Assembly: GCA_046318415.1 (NCBI GenBank)
Contig: JBKCUK010000004.1
Coordinates: 1-64,000 of the forward strand
DNA length: 64,000 nt
Source: JBKCUK01 sp046318415
GTDB lineage: Bacteria; Pseudomonadota; Alphaproteobacteria; Caedimonadales; Caedimonadaceae
Reading direction: 5' to 3'
A model generated the notes under the pieces. The model saw nothing but the letters and a program-made list of their open reading frames with translations. It was not told the origin of the DNA and searched no databases. Shown piece after piece: positions 17,884 to 26,551 of this stretch; position 1 is the stretch's first letter, and each line of letters starts with the position of its first letter. Made by a program: the position numbers and the translations under genes.

Positions 17884-18087
17884 TCAAGCAATGATATCTG
17901 GCAGAAGCTGGCTGCGCAGCTTACCAATTTGATCTTTTAACAAAAGTTTGCGTTTTTTAAGTCGCTGAAGAGCAATTTGATTCACAATGGGTTCACGTAA
18001 TTTTTCGTCAATAAGATCCTTCAACTCACGGTGTTCTTCCGTAAGCTTTTCAAGTCTTTGAATAATGATCTCTTGACTATCCATCAT
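17884..18087 (-). CDS. DUF465/YdcH-family small protein
   Basis: This 67-residue, charged, helical protein matches the short DUF465 (YdcH) family common in alphaproteobacteria. It has an N-terminal EEHRELKDLIDEKLREP helix and a Leu/Lys-rich LQRLKKRKLLLKDQIGKL helix that together form a helical hairpin. The function of the family is unknown. It has its own transcription unit, divergent from the phosphofructokinase gene across 209 bp. Confidence 0.85.
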   Translation of the reverse strand: MMDSQEIIIQRLEKLTEEHRELKDLIDEKLREPIVNQIALQRLKKRKLLLKDQIGKLRSQLLPDIIA

Positions 18088-18296
18088 GGCGGGGAAACTA
18101 TGCCACTCTCTTTGTTAAGTGCCAAGAAATAAATGAACTTGCCACGTTTATGCCTTAATTTTGCCTAATTATCAGATATCATGCCTAATGTCTAGAAATA
18201 TTTTTTATTTTAACGCTATCTTGCCTTGGGTCACTAACAAAATCATCACAAGCATGGTATTTAAGTGAAAGTGAGTCGATCTAGGAGTGTGAAGGA

Positions 18297-19379
18297 ATGA
18301 TCAAAAAGATAGGCATCCTGACCAGCGGAGGCGACTGTGCCGGACTCAATGCGGTTCTTCGCGCGGCCACCACACGGGCCATTGAAGGCTATGGGTGGCA
18401 GATTTACGGCATCCGCTATGGCACCATGGGCCTCCTCTCACGACCTGTTGACGCGGTGGAATTAACCATTCCCATGTTGGAAGGCCACACCTTGCGCATG
18501 GGCGGCACGATTCTGGGCACAACCAACAAGGGCAATCCCATGTCCTTTCCCATGCCCGACGGTAGCGTTAGAGACCGTTCGGCAGAATTTGCAGAAGGAT
18601 GCCGCCTTCTGGGGCTCGATGCCTTGATCGGCATTGGCGGCGATGGCAGTCTTGCCATATTGCGCGAGCTCTGTCTGCGGGCCGACATCCCCATGGTGGC
18701 CATCCCAAAGACCATTGATAACGATCTGGATAAAACCGAGAGCGCCATTGGCTTTGAAACCGCCGTCGAGGTGGCCACAGAGGCCCTTGATCGCCTGCAA
18801 CCCACCGCGGCCAGCCACAACCGTGTGATGGTCCTTGAAGTCATGGGTCGAGATGCGGGACATATTGCACTTTCAGCCGGCATTGCTGGCGGTGCCGATG
18901 TGATCTTGGTTCCCGAGATCCCCTACTCGATGGAGTCCATCGCCCGAAAAATTAAAAGCTTATTTTCCCGCGGTCATACCTTTGCCCTTGTGATTGTCGC
19001 CGAAGCTGTGCGCGATGGCGCGAACCAATCCATGGAGATTGCTGACCCATCTGGACGCAAGCGCTATGGTGGGATCAGCCACTATTTGGCAGACAGCATT
19101 ACTGAAATCACCGGTGCTGAAACCCGCTTTATGGCCCTTGGCCATACCCAAAGGGGGGCCGAGCCCTGCGCCTTTGATCGCATCCTTGCGGCCAGTTTTG
19201 GCGTACGTGCTGTGGACTTCATCGCCAAGGGTAAGTTCGACCACATGGTGGCATGGCAAAATAGAGAAGTTGTCGCTATTCCAATCCTTGAGGCCATCGC
19301 CAAGCCCCGATTGGTAGACCCGAATGATACTCTTGTAAAGACGGCCCGGGGCCTTGGCATCTGCCTTGGTGATGATTAA
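18297..19379 (+). CDS. pfkA: 6-phosphofructokinase, group-III type
   Basis: This 360-residue glycolytic kinase phosphorylates fructose 6-phosphate. GILTSGGDCAGLNAV is at 6-20, the phosphoryl-donor motif GGDGS at 114-118, and the catalytic PKTIDND at 137-143. Gly in GGDGS is the residue found in ATP-dependent enzymes, whereas Lys in PKTIDND is usual in PPi-dependent and group-III enzymes. The combination fits the mixed group-III clade, so ATP is the likelier donor but PPi is not excluded. A GAAGGA ribosome-binding site precedes the ATG. Confidence 0.93.
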   Translation: MIKKIGILTSGGDCAGLNAVLRAATTRAIEGYGWQIYGIRYGTMGLLSRPVDAVELTIPMLEGHTLRMGGTILGTTNKGNPMSFPMPDGSVRDRSAEFAEGCRLLGLDALIGIGGDGSLAILRELCLRADIPMVAIPKTIDNDLDKTESAIGFETAVEVATEALDRLQPTAASHNRVMVLEVMGRDAGHIALSAGIAGGADVILVPEIPYSMESIARKIKSLFSRGHTFALVIVAEAVRDGANQSMEIADPSGRKRYGGISHYLADSITEITGAETRFMALGHTQRGAEPCAFDRILAASFGVRAVDFIAKGKFDHMVAWQNREVVAIPILEAIAKPRLVDPNDTLVKTARGLGICLGDD

Positions 19380-19472
19380 AAAGGCATTTCCGTAGTTCCA
19401 AAGACCATGGATCTATGCTGAAATGCAGTGTTAACTTTTTGAGATTTTTTGGATGGAATGTAAGAGGTGACC

Positions 19473-19994
19473 ATGACTGCACCATTAATGCCCAAAGCAA
19501 CAGCTTTGTGGTTGGTTGAAAATACGACATTAACCTTTGAGCAAATCGCTGAATTTACGCAACTCCATGCCCTGGAGATTCAGGCGATTGCCGATGGTGA
19601 AATTGGCTCAAACCTCAGTCCGTTCGACCCAATTTTAAACGAGCAATTAACGAGTGAAGAAATTAAGCGTTGCGAGGCAGACCCCAAAGCCCGTCTTCAG
19701 CTTCTCATCTCGGAAAAGGTTCTCGCCAAAAAGCGCGGCGGCGGCAAGTACACGCCTGTCTCCAAGCGCCCCGACCGTCCCGATGCCATTGCTTGGATTT
19801 TAAAATTCCATCCCCACATGAGCGATGGACAAATTTGTAAATTGCTGGGCACAACCCGCCCCACCATCGAAGCAGTGCGCAGCAAAACCCACTGGAATGC
19901 TGTAAACATTAAGCCCCGCAATCCTGTGGGCATGGGATTATGTACCGAGGCTGAACTGCAGCAGGCCATCGAAGCCCATGAAAGTGGCGATTAA
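19473..19994 (+). CDS. trcR: Cell-cycle transcriptional regulator TrcR (DUF1013)
   Basis: This 173-residue protein matches the alphaproteobacterial DUF1013 family, named TrcR, which associates with RNA polymerase and influences cell-cycle gene expression. It has an N-terminal helix-turn-helix-like segment (MPKATALWLVENTTLTFEQI) and a second one in IAWILKFHPHMSDGQICKLL followed by GTTRPTIEAVRSKTHWN. I take the ATG at 19473 behind AAGAGG rather than the GTG 6 nt earlier. A strong terminator follows. Confidence 0.9.
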   Translation: MTAPLMPKATALWLVENTTLTFEQIAEFTQLHALEIQAIADGEIGSNLSPFDPILNEQLTSEEIKRCEADPKARLQLLISEKVLAKKRGGGKYTPVSKRPDRPDAIAWILKFHPHMSDGQICKLLGTTRPTIEAVRSKTHWNAVNIKPRNPVGMGLCTEAELQQAIEAHESGD

Positions 19995-20041
19995 TCCCCT
20001 TTTGTTTAAGCTTTTGTTTAAGCTTTTCAAATGAAGCTATG

Positions 20042-20066
20042 GGGCCCGTTGGGGCCCTTTCTTTTT
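20042..20066 (+). terminator. Intrinsic terminator after trcR
   Basis: GGGCCC-GTTG-GGGCCC is a perfect 6-bp G/C stem followed by TTTCTTTTT, located 48 bp beyond the trcR stop and at the end of the convergent marC gene. Confidence 0.8.
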
Positions 20067-20068
20067 GC

Positions 20069-20707
20069 TTAGATGTGGAAGCTCGACTTAATCCCGTCCA
20101 AGACGAATTGCACGGCAAGGGCCGCCAAAATAATCCCAAAAACGCGACTGAGCACATTGGCACCCGTCAAACCCAACAGACGGGAAAGGGGTTGCGATAA
20201 GCGAAGACATAGGTAATTCACTGCCAAAACAAGAACAAGAACGCCTGCCGCGGCCATTTGCATCATCAAACTTCCATCCAAGGGACGCATGACAATGACC
20301 GCTGAGGCCATGGCCCCTGGCCCCGCAATCAACGGAATGGCAATGGGAAAAATCCACAAATCCGATCGTGATTTCGCTTCACGCTCTTCATCCTTTGTGG
20401 TGGAACTGACGCCAGAATGTTCTGCAACGATCATGTCATAGGCCACCAACATCAACAGCAAGCCCCCTGCTATTTGAAATGACCCTTCCGAAATTTTGAG
20501 TTTATCGAGGAGCCAATCCCCTAAAAAAGCAAAGAGAATTAAAATCCCGCCCCCGACGATGGTGGCCTTCAGCGCAATTTGTCGGCGCACTATCGCATCA
20601 CTTTTAGCTGTGAGGGCGATGAAGACAGGCAAAAGGCCAAAGGGGTCGACAATCACCAAAAAAGTGACAAATGCTTCGGAAAGATAGGTCCAAGGATCAA
20701 GGGTCAT
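20069..20707 (-). CDS. MarC-family integral membrane protein
   Basis: This is a 212-residue protein with six predicted helices, starting at the ATG at 20707 behind GGAAAG; a longer upstream frame has no support. FVTFLVIVDPFGLLPVFIAL and the central IAIPLIAGPGAMASAVIVM segment are the two MarC motifs. The biochemical role of MarC/YchE proteins is unsettled, and some act in alanine or other amino-acid transport. Confidence 0.92.
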   Translation of the reverse strand: MTLDPWTYLSEAFVTFLVIVDPFGLLPVFIALTAKSDAIVRRQIALKATIVGGGILILFAFLGDWLLDKLKISEGSFQIAGGLLLMLVAYDMIVAEHSGVSSTTKDEEREAKSRSDLWIFPIAIPLIAGPGAMASAVIVMRPLDGSLMMQMAAAGVLVLVLAVNYLCLRLSQPLSRLLGLTGANVLSRVFGIILAALAVQFVLDGIKSSFHI

Positions 20708-20820
20708 TATGGCTTTCCATATGTTATTCAGTGTTTTCGCACGCCTGACCGGTGGTCGAGGGCTGCGCCTTTTTGTTGCATGACACCCCAATTTCCGATA
20801 GTCAATTAAAAAGCCACACA

Positions 20821-21783
20821 ATGAAAACAACAGGGCTTGGCAAGGTGAATCCCGCCGCATTTATTTTCGATTGCGATCCAGGCGCCGATGATGCCGTTGA
20901 GTTGCTGATGGCCATGGCATGCCCTGAAGTCTTTCAGATTCTTGGCATTACCACCGTGGGCGGCAATGTGGATATTGAGCGTGTCACCCACAATACCCTA
21001 AGTCTGTGTACCCTTGCCGGACGCGAGGATATTCCGGTTTTTCAGGGGTGCCCTCGTCCCCTTGTGGCCCACCCAACCCATGCCATCGAAGCCCACGGCG
21101 AGACGGGCATAGGCGGTGCCATCCTTCCCCAACCTCAGGGCACAAAACATCCAAAGCATGCCGTCAATTTCCTGATCGATCAGTTATCGTCCACCACCAT
21201 GCCGATAACCCTTGTGTGTTCCGCCCCCCTCACCAATATGGCGGTAGCGCTGACCATGGCTCCCCACATCAAAGCCAATATCCAAGAAATTCTGATCATG
21301 GGCGGTGCGTTGACCAGTGGCAACATCACCGCCGCCGCAGAGTTTAACTTCTTTTGCGATCCCCATGCGGCCCATGTGGTCCTTGCAAGCGGCGTTCCCA
21401 TCACGCTCATCGGCCTAGACATCACGCACAAGGTGTGTGCCACGCCCAAGCGCCTTGACCAGCTTCGCGCGTTGAATTCAGAAGTTGGGCGTGAAGTGGC
21501 AGCCATGTTGGAAACAGGTCTTGCCTATGACCAAGAAAATTTTGGTCTTCCGGGCCGTGCAATTCATGATGCGTGCCTCAGCGCCTATGTTTTACGCCCG
21601 GATCTCTTTAAGACCAAGCGGGCCCACGTGCACGTTGAAACCCAATCCCAAGAGAACCAGGGCGCTTGCCATGTGAGTTTTTATCCGCGCTTTCTTGAGA
21701 GCACAGCCACCCAAGTCGTTTACGAAGCTGATGGTGACGGCATTTTTGACGTCATTCTTACAACTCTGGGACGTTATTCATGA
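20821..21783 (+). CDS. Inosine/uridine-preferring nucleoside hydrolase family
   Basis: This 320-residue enzyme would split a ribonucleoside into base and ribose. The N-terminal FDCDPGADDAVELLMA (16-31) holds the Ca-binding Asp cluster, and EFNFFCDPHAAHVVLASG and a C-terminal EADGDGIFDVI-like segment match the IunH fold. The start at the ATG at 20821 fits the family N-terminus, though the ribosome-binding site is weak. It overlaps the next gene by 4 bp (ATGA). A purine/pyrimidine salvage role is likely, and the base preference is not readable. Confidence 0.93.
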   Translation: MKTTGLGKVNPAAFIFDCDPGADDAVELLMAMACPEVFQILGITTVGGNVDIERVTHNTLSLCTLAGREDIPVFQGCPRPLVAHPTHAIEAHGETGIGGAILPQPQGTKHPKHAVNFLIDQLSSTTMPITLVCSAPLTNMAVALTMAPHIKANIQEILIMGGALTSGNITAAAEFNFFCDPHAAHVVLASGVPITLIGLDITHKVCATPKRLDQLRALNSEVGREVAAMLETGLAYDQENFGLPGRAIHDACLSAYVLRPDLFKTKRAHVHVETQSQENQGACHVSFYPRFLESTATQVVYEADGDGIFDVILTTLGRYS

Positions 21784-22361
21784 AACACCCTAAATCCTAT
21801 CTTTTGTCGATTATGCTGATCCTCGCCCCTGTCAGGTTGCTGGGACTTAGCTTGGTGGTTGAGATTGACCTGGCCCTTGCTTCCAAGGAAATCGCCTACA
21901 ATATAGCAAAAGCCGCGAATTTTATCCCTGCAGCAAAAGCCGATCGCCTGGTGTTGCTCAAATTACAGCAAATCGACCCCGATTTTCAGAATATGATCGT
22001 TGAGGACCTGCGAAATTTCCTAAGCTTTCGTACGGCGCGCTATAGTTTTGTGTACGATAAATGCGTGATTCACAACAATCAGGCGGTTTTGGTGCCACAC
22101 AATCAGGAAGAATTGCTCAAGTTACACCGGGATACAGAAGCCTTTATCTATGCCCAACCGTGGTATCAAAAAGTACGTTTGAACACTGTGGATGAAGGCC
22201 ACCCCTATATGCCAAAAGTCGTGCTTTTACATCGCCAACTGCCATCACCACAAGAGCTTGCGACCATCAATGAAGCCCTAAAAAAGCTTATTGCAGAGGA
22301 CAAGGACGGGGTCCTTGAAGCCCAATTTGCCGATGTAAGCTTTCATTTTTCCGAGCCCTGA
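21780..22361 (+). CDS. Hypothetical exported or anchored protein
   Basis: I do not recognise this 193-residue protein. The first about 25 residues are hydrophobic with a Lys near the start, either a signal peptide or an anchor. The remainder is mixed alpha/beta with a short MPKVVLLHRQLPSP segment that faintly recalls one motif of 2H phosphoesterases, but the required paired HxT motifs are not present. It is translationally coupled to the nucleoside hydrolase (ATGA overlap) and overlaps the convergent flavoprotein gene by 19 bp. Confidence 0.75.
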   Translation: MKHPKSYLLSIMLILAPVRLLGLSLVVEIDLALASKEIAYNIAKAANFIPAAKADRLVLLKLQQIDPDFQNMIVEDLRNFLSFRTARYSFVYDKCVIHNNQAVLVPHNQEELLKLHRDTEAFIYAQPWYQKVRLNTVDEGHPYMPKVVLLHRQLPSPQELATINEALKKLIAEDKDGVLEAQFADVSFHFSEP

Positions 22362-25300
22362 GCAGCCCGATTGCAGAGCACGGCATAGGTCAGTTTTTCC
22401 ATCAAGTGATTGGCCTTCAGCTGTGCAGATAAGAAGGTCATATCCACTTGTCTCAAGGGTTGGTCTTGTTGGGTACAAACAAATCGGTATTGGACGTCAC
22501 CCGTGACCGGATCATACAACCGTTGAATGCAACTCCCGCAGATACCTTGCATCATGCACTGCATGGGATTATTCAAGCTTGCCTCCATCGCGTGCGGTTG
22601 CTTGATGAGGGATGCCAAAGAACCTTGCATAAAAAGATCACGACACGCCGCCATCATCGAGACTGAGCCACAAACCATCCAAGAGGACGCAGAGCCGATC
22701 CATTGCTCACCCTCGGGCGTTGCGGCAAAAGCGCTGAGCGCGTCTGTGATGCGCCCCTGGAAGCCAGTTGCGGGCGTCCCCTCCTCGTAGCTGATCAGCA
22801 ACCGATCAGCGGCTCGTTCGAGGCGTTGCGCAAAGGGCAAACGCGCATAAGATTCATAGCCCAGGGCCATGAACACGCGACAGCCCTGCTGCTTGAGGGC
22901 CTCTGCGATGGGCAATAACACAGCTGTTGCCCCCAGGCCACCGCCAATAAGTGCAACCGTGGCATTCTGAGATAGCCGTGCGGGCGCCCCAATGGGTCCC
23001 ATCAGCACCACCCGCGCACCGGGCTGTAATTGCCGCACAATATGGGTTGAAACACCCACATCAACAACAACCAGTCCCACATCACCCCGATTGCGATCGA
23101 CCCAGCACGCGGTTAAGGCCACAGGTTCCATCACGGTTTTAAATCCGTTGTGGGCGCGGGCATCCGCTGCATAGTTTTGCAGTTTAAAAAATTGGCCTGG
23201 GCGCCACTGCCGGGCGGCGGCAGGGGCATGGACCACCACCTCAACGGCTTTCTCGCTGAGTCGGGTGACTGAGCGAACGTAGGACCTAAAATCATGATCT
23301 AAGCCTTCGAATGAAACGCCTTGCCCCACCTCACCTGCGCCTTTAGCGAGCCTTTCGGTGATGGGGGAATAAAGGGCTTTGGCGCTGGCAAGGGCCTTGA
23401 CGACACTGCCGGCATAAAGGGGATTGGCATCGCCCAAAACTGTGATGCGTGGATCTTGGGGACGCGCTTCACGGTGCTGCGTTCCGATGGCGATGAGCAC
23501 TGTGCCAGCAGGCAATCGGACATTTTTACCCTGGTGCTGGCCTTCAATCCCCCTCACATGTCCGCTGTTATCGGCGAGAATCCCCGACAGTGAAAAGTCA
23601 GATAAAAACTGGACACCCTCAGCCAGTGCATGGCGGAGCTCTTCATGGTTCAGGCGATAGCTTGGCGCTTGTTGCACCGCCTTATGATAGAGAACTGTGC
23701 AGCCTCCCCAGCTTTGCAGGAGGCGAGAAAAATCAGCGGGCCGGTTCTCTTTGGCGGCATGTTGGCGCTCTTGCTGGATTAAGGTGCCATGATGAAGGTA
23801 GAGATCAAGGAGGTCGCGTTCTTCGGCAGTGAGGTCCATTATAGCCGCGTGTGGAACAAGTTCTACCACCCGTTCAACCATGCGTACGTAATAGGCAAGC
23901 GCCTCACACGCAGCATCAACGGCTGTTAATCCAGCCCCTACAACGACGATGGGCAAGCGCACCTGCAAGGCCATCAAGGCGCGCACATCATGGGCCTGAT
24001 TGAGATGAAGATTCATCAAAAAGTCTGCGGCAAAGCGCACCCCACGGGCCGCGATACCAGGAACATCCAGCATCACCGGCGCGCCGGCACCGGTCGCCAG
24101 GACCACATGATGGATTCCCATGGAAAAGGCTTGATCCAAGGTAAGTTGACTGCCCAACCGCACCCCATCGAAAAGCCGATAACGTTGCTGACGCTCTAGC
24201 AGAATACGCATCACGATCAGCTGATTTTTATCCCAGCGGGCGGTGATGCCATATTCAGCCACCCCACCAAAACCACGCACGTCGCGCTGTTCCAGGGGCT
24301 TTGCCAGATCACGAAAGAATTTCTGCGGCTGCAACCAAGCATCGGGCAGGGGATCCACCTTGAGGCCCTCGATGGCGATCACGGTATGCCCCTCACGCAG
24401 TAAATAATAGGACATGGCAATACCCGCGGGTCCTTGACCAACAACCAGAACTGTCTTTCCGGTTGGATCTTTGGGGAGAGGATAGGAGGTATTAAGGGGA
24501 TTCCACCAGGCGAGCAGGTGATAAATCTCCAAACCCCAAGGAAGGGTCAGAACCTCCTTTAAGATTCTGGATTCCACCCCTGGGATGTCCACGGGCGTTT
24601 GTTTTTGAAAGACGCAGGCCTTGGCACAATCGTTACAAATACGATGCCCGGTCAGCGCCAAAAAGGGGTTATCCAGCATGGCAACGGCAAAGGCCGCCAC
24701 CCTATGACCACCCTGATAAAGGGTGATCATTTCTGAGATTTTTTGCTGTAGCGGACATCCCGAAAGCAGATTTCCAAGTGCATTGCGCTTGATCGCATCA
24801 CCGTCTGACAATCCTGTACGGCAGCTGTCTTTTTGGGATTGATGGCACTTCAGGCATGTTTGCGCTTCATTGGCCGCGTGATCTGAGCTTGGCCCCGGAT
24901 CGGTCAGGTTAAAGCCATCCCGCGGCTTCGGCAGGATATCATCGGACAGCAAGGCATTGAAATCTAACTTTTGTTGCAGCTGAACCCATGGATCTTCAGG
25001 TGCACTTACCCGGGCGGCCACGGCGCTGCGCCAAGCCACATAACGTGCTGCCAAATCCAACTGGGTGGCAAAGTATTTCTCATCCTGCAACCAGGCCAAT
25101 ACCTGATCTGCTAAATCACTGAAACTCCAATGGGCCCCCAAAAGGGCAGCAAGCTCGCCCTCAAGACCCTGCCCATGAAAAGCACGGGCTTGCGCAGGCG
25201 GATAACGGGGAATGGCATATTTTTGAATAAACTTTTTTTTGAACGTGGCAAGCCGAGCATGACGTGCAGCCTCCGCCTGCCATCCATCGCGGAGAGAGTG

Positions 25301-25507
25301 AAGAGCCAATTTTTCACTTAAAAAATTCTCAAGCACGATCGCCACTTTCATCAGTTGCTCTGAATCCAGGAGCTGCCCCTTGGCACCGCAAGACTGGGTA
25401 TAGACCGCAAAGAGCTCCGGCGACGTCTGCTGCACATAAGCCATAAACTGCTGATGAAGCTCGGACAGCGCGGAGAAATTTTTTAAGTCATTAAGTTTCA
25501 ATGTCAT
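22343..25507 (-). CDS. Giant NfnAB-like FAD/Fe-S/NAD(P) oxidoreductase
   Basis: This is a 1,054-residue protein with three parts. Residues 1-215 are an unrecognised helical region. Residues about 215-760 match GltD/NfnB: a Cys-rich iron-sulfur part (C218, C221, C229, C251; C291, C294, C298), then FAD binding VLVVGQGPAGIAMS (353-366) and NADP binding VVVGAGLTAVDAA. Residues about 770-1054 match PyrK/NfnA: ferredoxin-reductase FAD and NAD domains (MGPIGAP, LIGGGLGATAVLLPIAEAL) and a C-terminal [2Fe-2S] site (CMMQGICGSC...C). This is the two-subunit NfnAB set in one chain, which in other organisms couples NADH, NADPH and ferredoxin. Whether it bifurcates electrons here is unknown. Confidence 0.85.
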   Translation of the reverse strand: MTLKLNDLKNFSALSELHQQFMAYVQQTSPELFAVYTQSCGAKGQLLDSEQLMKVAIVLENFLSEKLALHSLRDGWQAEAARHARLATFKKKFIQKYAIPRYPPAQARAFHGQGLEGELAALLGAHWSFSDLADQVLAWLQDEKYFATQLDLAARYVAWRSAVAARVSAPEDPWVQLQQKLDFNALLSDDILPKPRDGFNLTDPGPSSDHAANEAQTCLKCHQSQKDSCRTGLSDGDAIKRNALGNLLSGCPLQQKISEMITLYQGGHRVAAFAVAMLDNPFLALTGHRICNDCAKACVFQKQTPVDIPGVESRILKEVLTLPWGLEIYHLLAWWNPLNTSYPLPKDPTGKTVLVVGQGPAGIAMSYYLLREGHTVIAIEGLKVDPLPDAWLQPQKFFRDLAKPLEQRDVRGFGGVAEYGITARWDKNQLIVMRILLERQQRYRLFDGVRLGSQLTLDQAFSMGIHHVVLATGAGAPVMLDVPGIAARGVRFAADFLMNLHLNQAHDVRALMALQVRLPIVVVGAGLTAVDAACEALAYYVRMVERVVELVPHAAIMDLTAEERDLLDLYLHHGTLIQQERQHAAKENRPADFSRLLQSWGGCTVLYHKAVQQAPSYRLNHEELRHALAEGVQFLSDFSLSGILADNSGHVRGIEGQHQGKNVRLPAGTVLIAIGTQHREARPQDPRITVLGDANPLYAGSVVKALASAKALYSPITERLAKGAGEVGQGVSFEGLDHDFRSYVRSVTRLSEKAVEVVVHAPAAARQWRPGQFFKLQNYAADARAHNGFKTVMEPVALTACWVDRNRGDVGLVVVDVGVSTHIVRQLQPGARVVLMGPIGAPARLSQNATVALIGGGLGATAVLLPIAEALKQQGCRVFMALGYESYARLPFAQRLERAADRLLISYEEGTPATGFQGRITDALSAFAATPEGEQWIGSASSWMVCGSVSMMAACRDLFMQGSLASLIKQPHAMEASLNNPMQCMMQGICGSCIQRLYDPVTGDVQYRFVCTQQDQPLRQVDMTFLSAQLKANHLMEKLTYAVLCNRAAQGSEK

Positions 25508-25618
25508 AGATAATATGATTCTTGGGGCCTGAAAAAGTTACCAATTGTTAAACTCTGCCTTCTTAGAATCAAAGTCGACCAAAATAGTAAATATAAAAAT
25601 AAGGTCGAGGGTTCTTCA

Positions 25619-26551
25619 GTGACTAATCATAATCCAAAACTGCAAAACTTACCACGTGAGATCCGGGTGATTGGCGCCGCTTCAGGCTGGGGCGCACAAC
25701 TGCGTGCAACCGAGAAGGGACCCGAAGCCCTTCACGCACTGGATTGCTTTACGGATTTGTGTCGATCTGGCCTCAACTTTGAGTGGGATAGCCTTATTCT
25801 GCCAAGGAAGATGGCAGAAAACCTCAACCTTCCCCTGGGTAAGCCCACCCTACCCTATGTGCTGGATCATTGCCAAAGGCTTGCTGTGGCCGTGGAGGAA
25901 GTTATAGAAAAAGACCACTTTCCGGCGGTTATTGGCGGTGATCATGCCATCGCCATGGGCACTTGGACCGGTGTCACAACTGCCCTCAATGCAGCCCAGA
26001 AATTTGGCCTCATCTGGATTGATGCCCACATGGATTCTCACACGCCCGAAACCAGCCCTTCCCAAGCCTATCATGGCATGCCCTTGGCATGTCTTATGGG
26101 ATATGGCGAGCCGGAACTGGTTGAAATCGGTTCGTCCTCACCAAAACTCTCGCCTCAGCATGTAGTCCTGATGGGTATTCGCAGCTTTGAATCGGGCGAA
26201 CGGGCGCTGCTTGATCGGTTGGGTGTGCGCATTTTTTATGTGGAAGAAATCCATGAACGCGGGTTTGCAGTCTGTCTGAAAGAGGCCCTGAGTATTGTCA
26301 ACCGGAACACTTCAGGATTTGGGATCACCATCGACCTGGATGCCTTTGATCCAGACGAAGCGCCTGGCGTGGGCTCACCCGAAGGAAATGGCTTACGCGC
26401 CGATCCGGTATGCCACGCTTTTCGTGACTTGGTTGCACCCCATCCGCAGTTTGCTGCCCTTGAGATTACCGAGTATAATCCCCAAGAAGACAAAGACCAT
26501 AAAACGGGGAGACTCGCATGTCGTTTGATGCGGGAACTACTAAGCCAGTAA
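25619..26551 (+). CDS. rocF: Arginase, paralog 2
   Basis: This 310-residue enzyme of the arginase family starts at GTG (25619) behind AAGGTCGAGG. The Mn-binding motifs GGDHA (106-110), DAHMDSHTPETSPS (135-148) and IDLDAFDPDEAPG are complete. It overlaps the ornithine aminotransferase gene by 34 bp, so the pair should convert arginine to ornithine plus urea and then to glutamate semialdehyde. That context makes arginase the best call here, in contrast to paralog 1 at 14218. No urease gene is in the window. Confidence 0.93.
   Translation: MTNHNPKLQNLPREIRVIGAASGWGAQLRATEKGPEALHALDCFTDLCRSGLNFEWDSLILPRKMAENLNLPLGKPTLPYVLDHCQRLAVAVEEVIEKDHFPAVIGGDHAIAMGTWTGVTTALNAAQKFGLIWIDAHMDSHTPETSPSQAYHGMPLACLMGYGEPELVEIGSSSPKLSPQHVVLMGIRSFESGERALLDRLGVRIFYVEEIHERGFAVCLKEALSIVNRNTSGFGITIDLDAFDPDEAPGVGSPEGNGLRADPVCHAFRDLVAPHPQFAALEITEYNPQEDKDHKTGRLACRLMRELLSQ

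Noticed and set aside
20708..20860. Upstream extension of the marC frame
   Set aside because: It has no ribosome-binding site, its sequence does not match the family, and it runs into the upstream region of the divergent nucleoside hydrolase. The ATG at 20707 fits better.
21780..22361. Possible 2H phosphoesterase identity for the hypothetical protein after the nucleoside hydrolase
   Set aside because: Only one weakly similar segment is present and the paired HxT/S motifs are missing.
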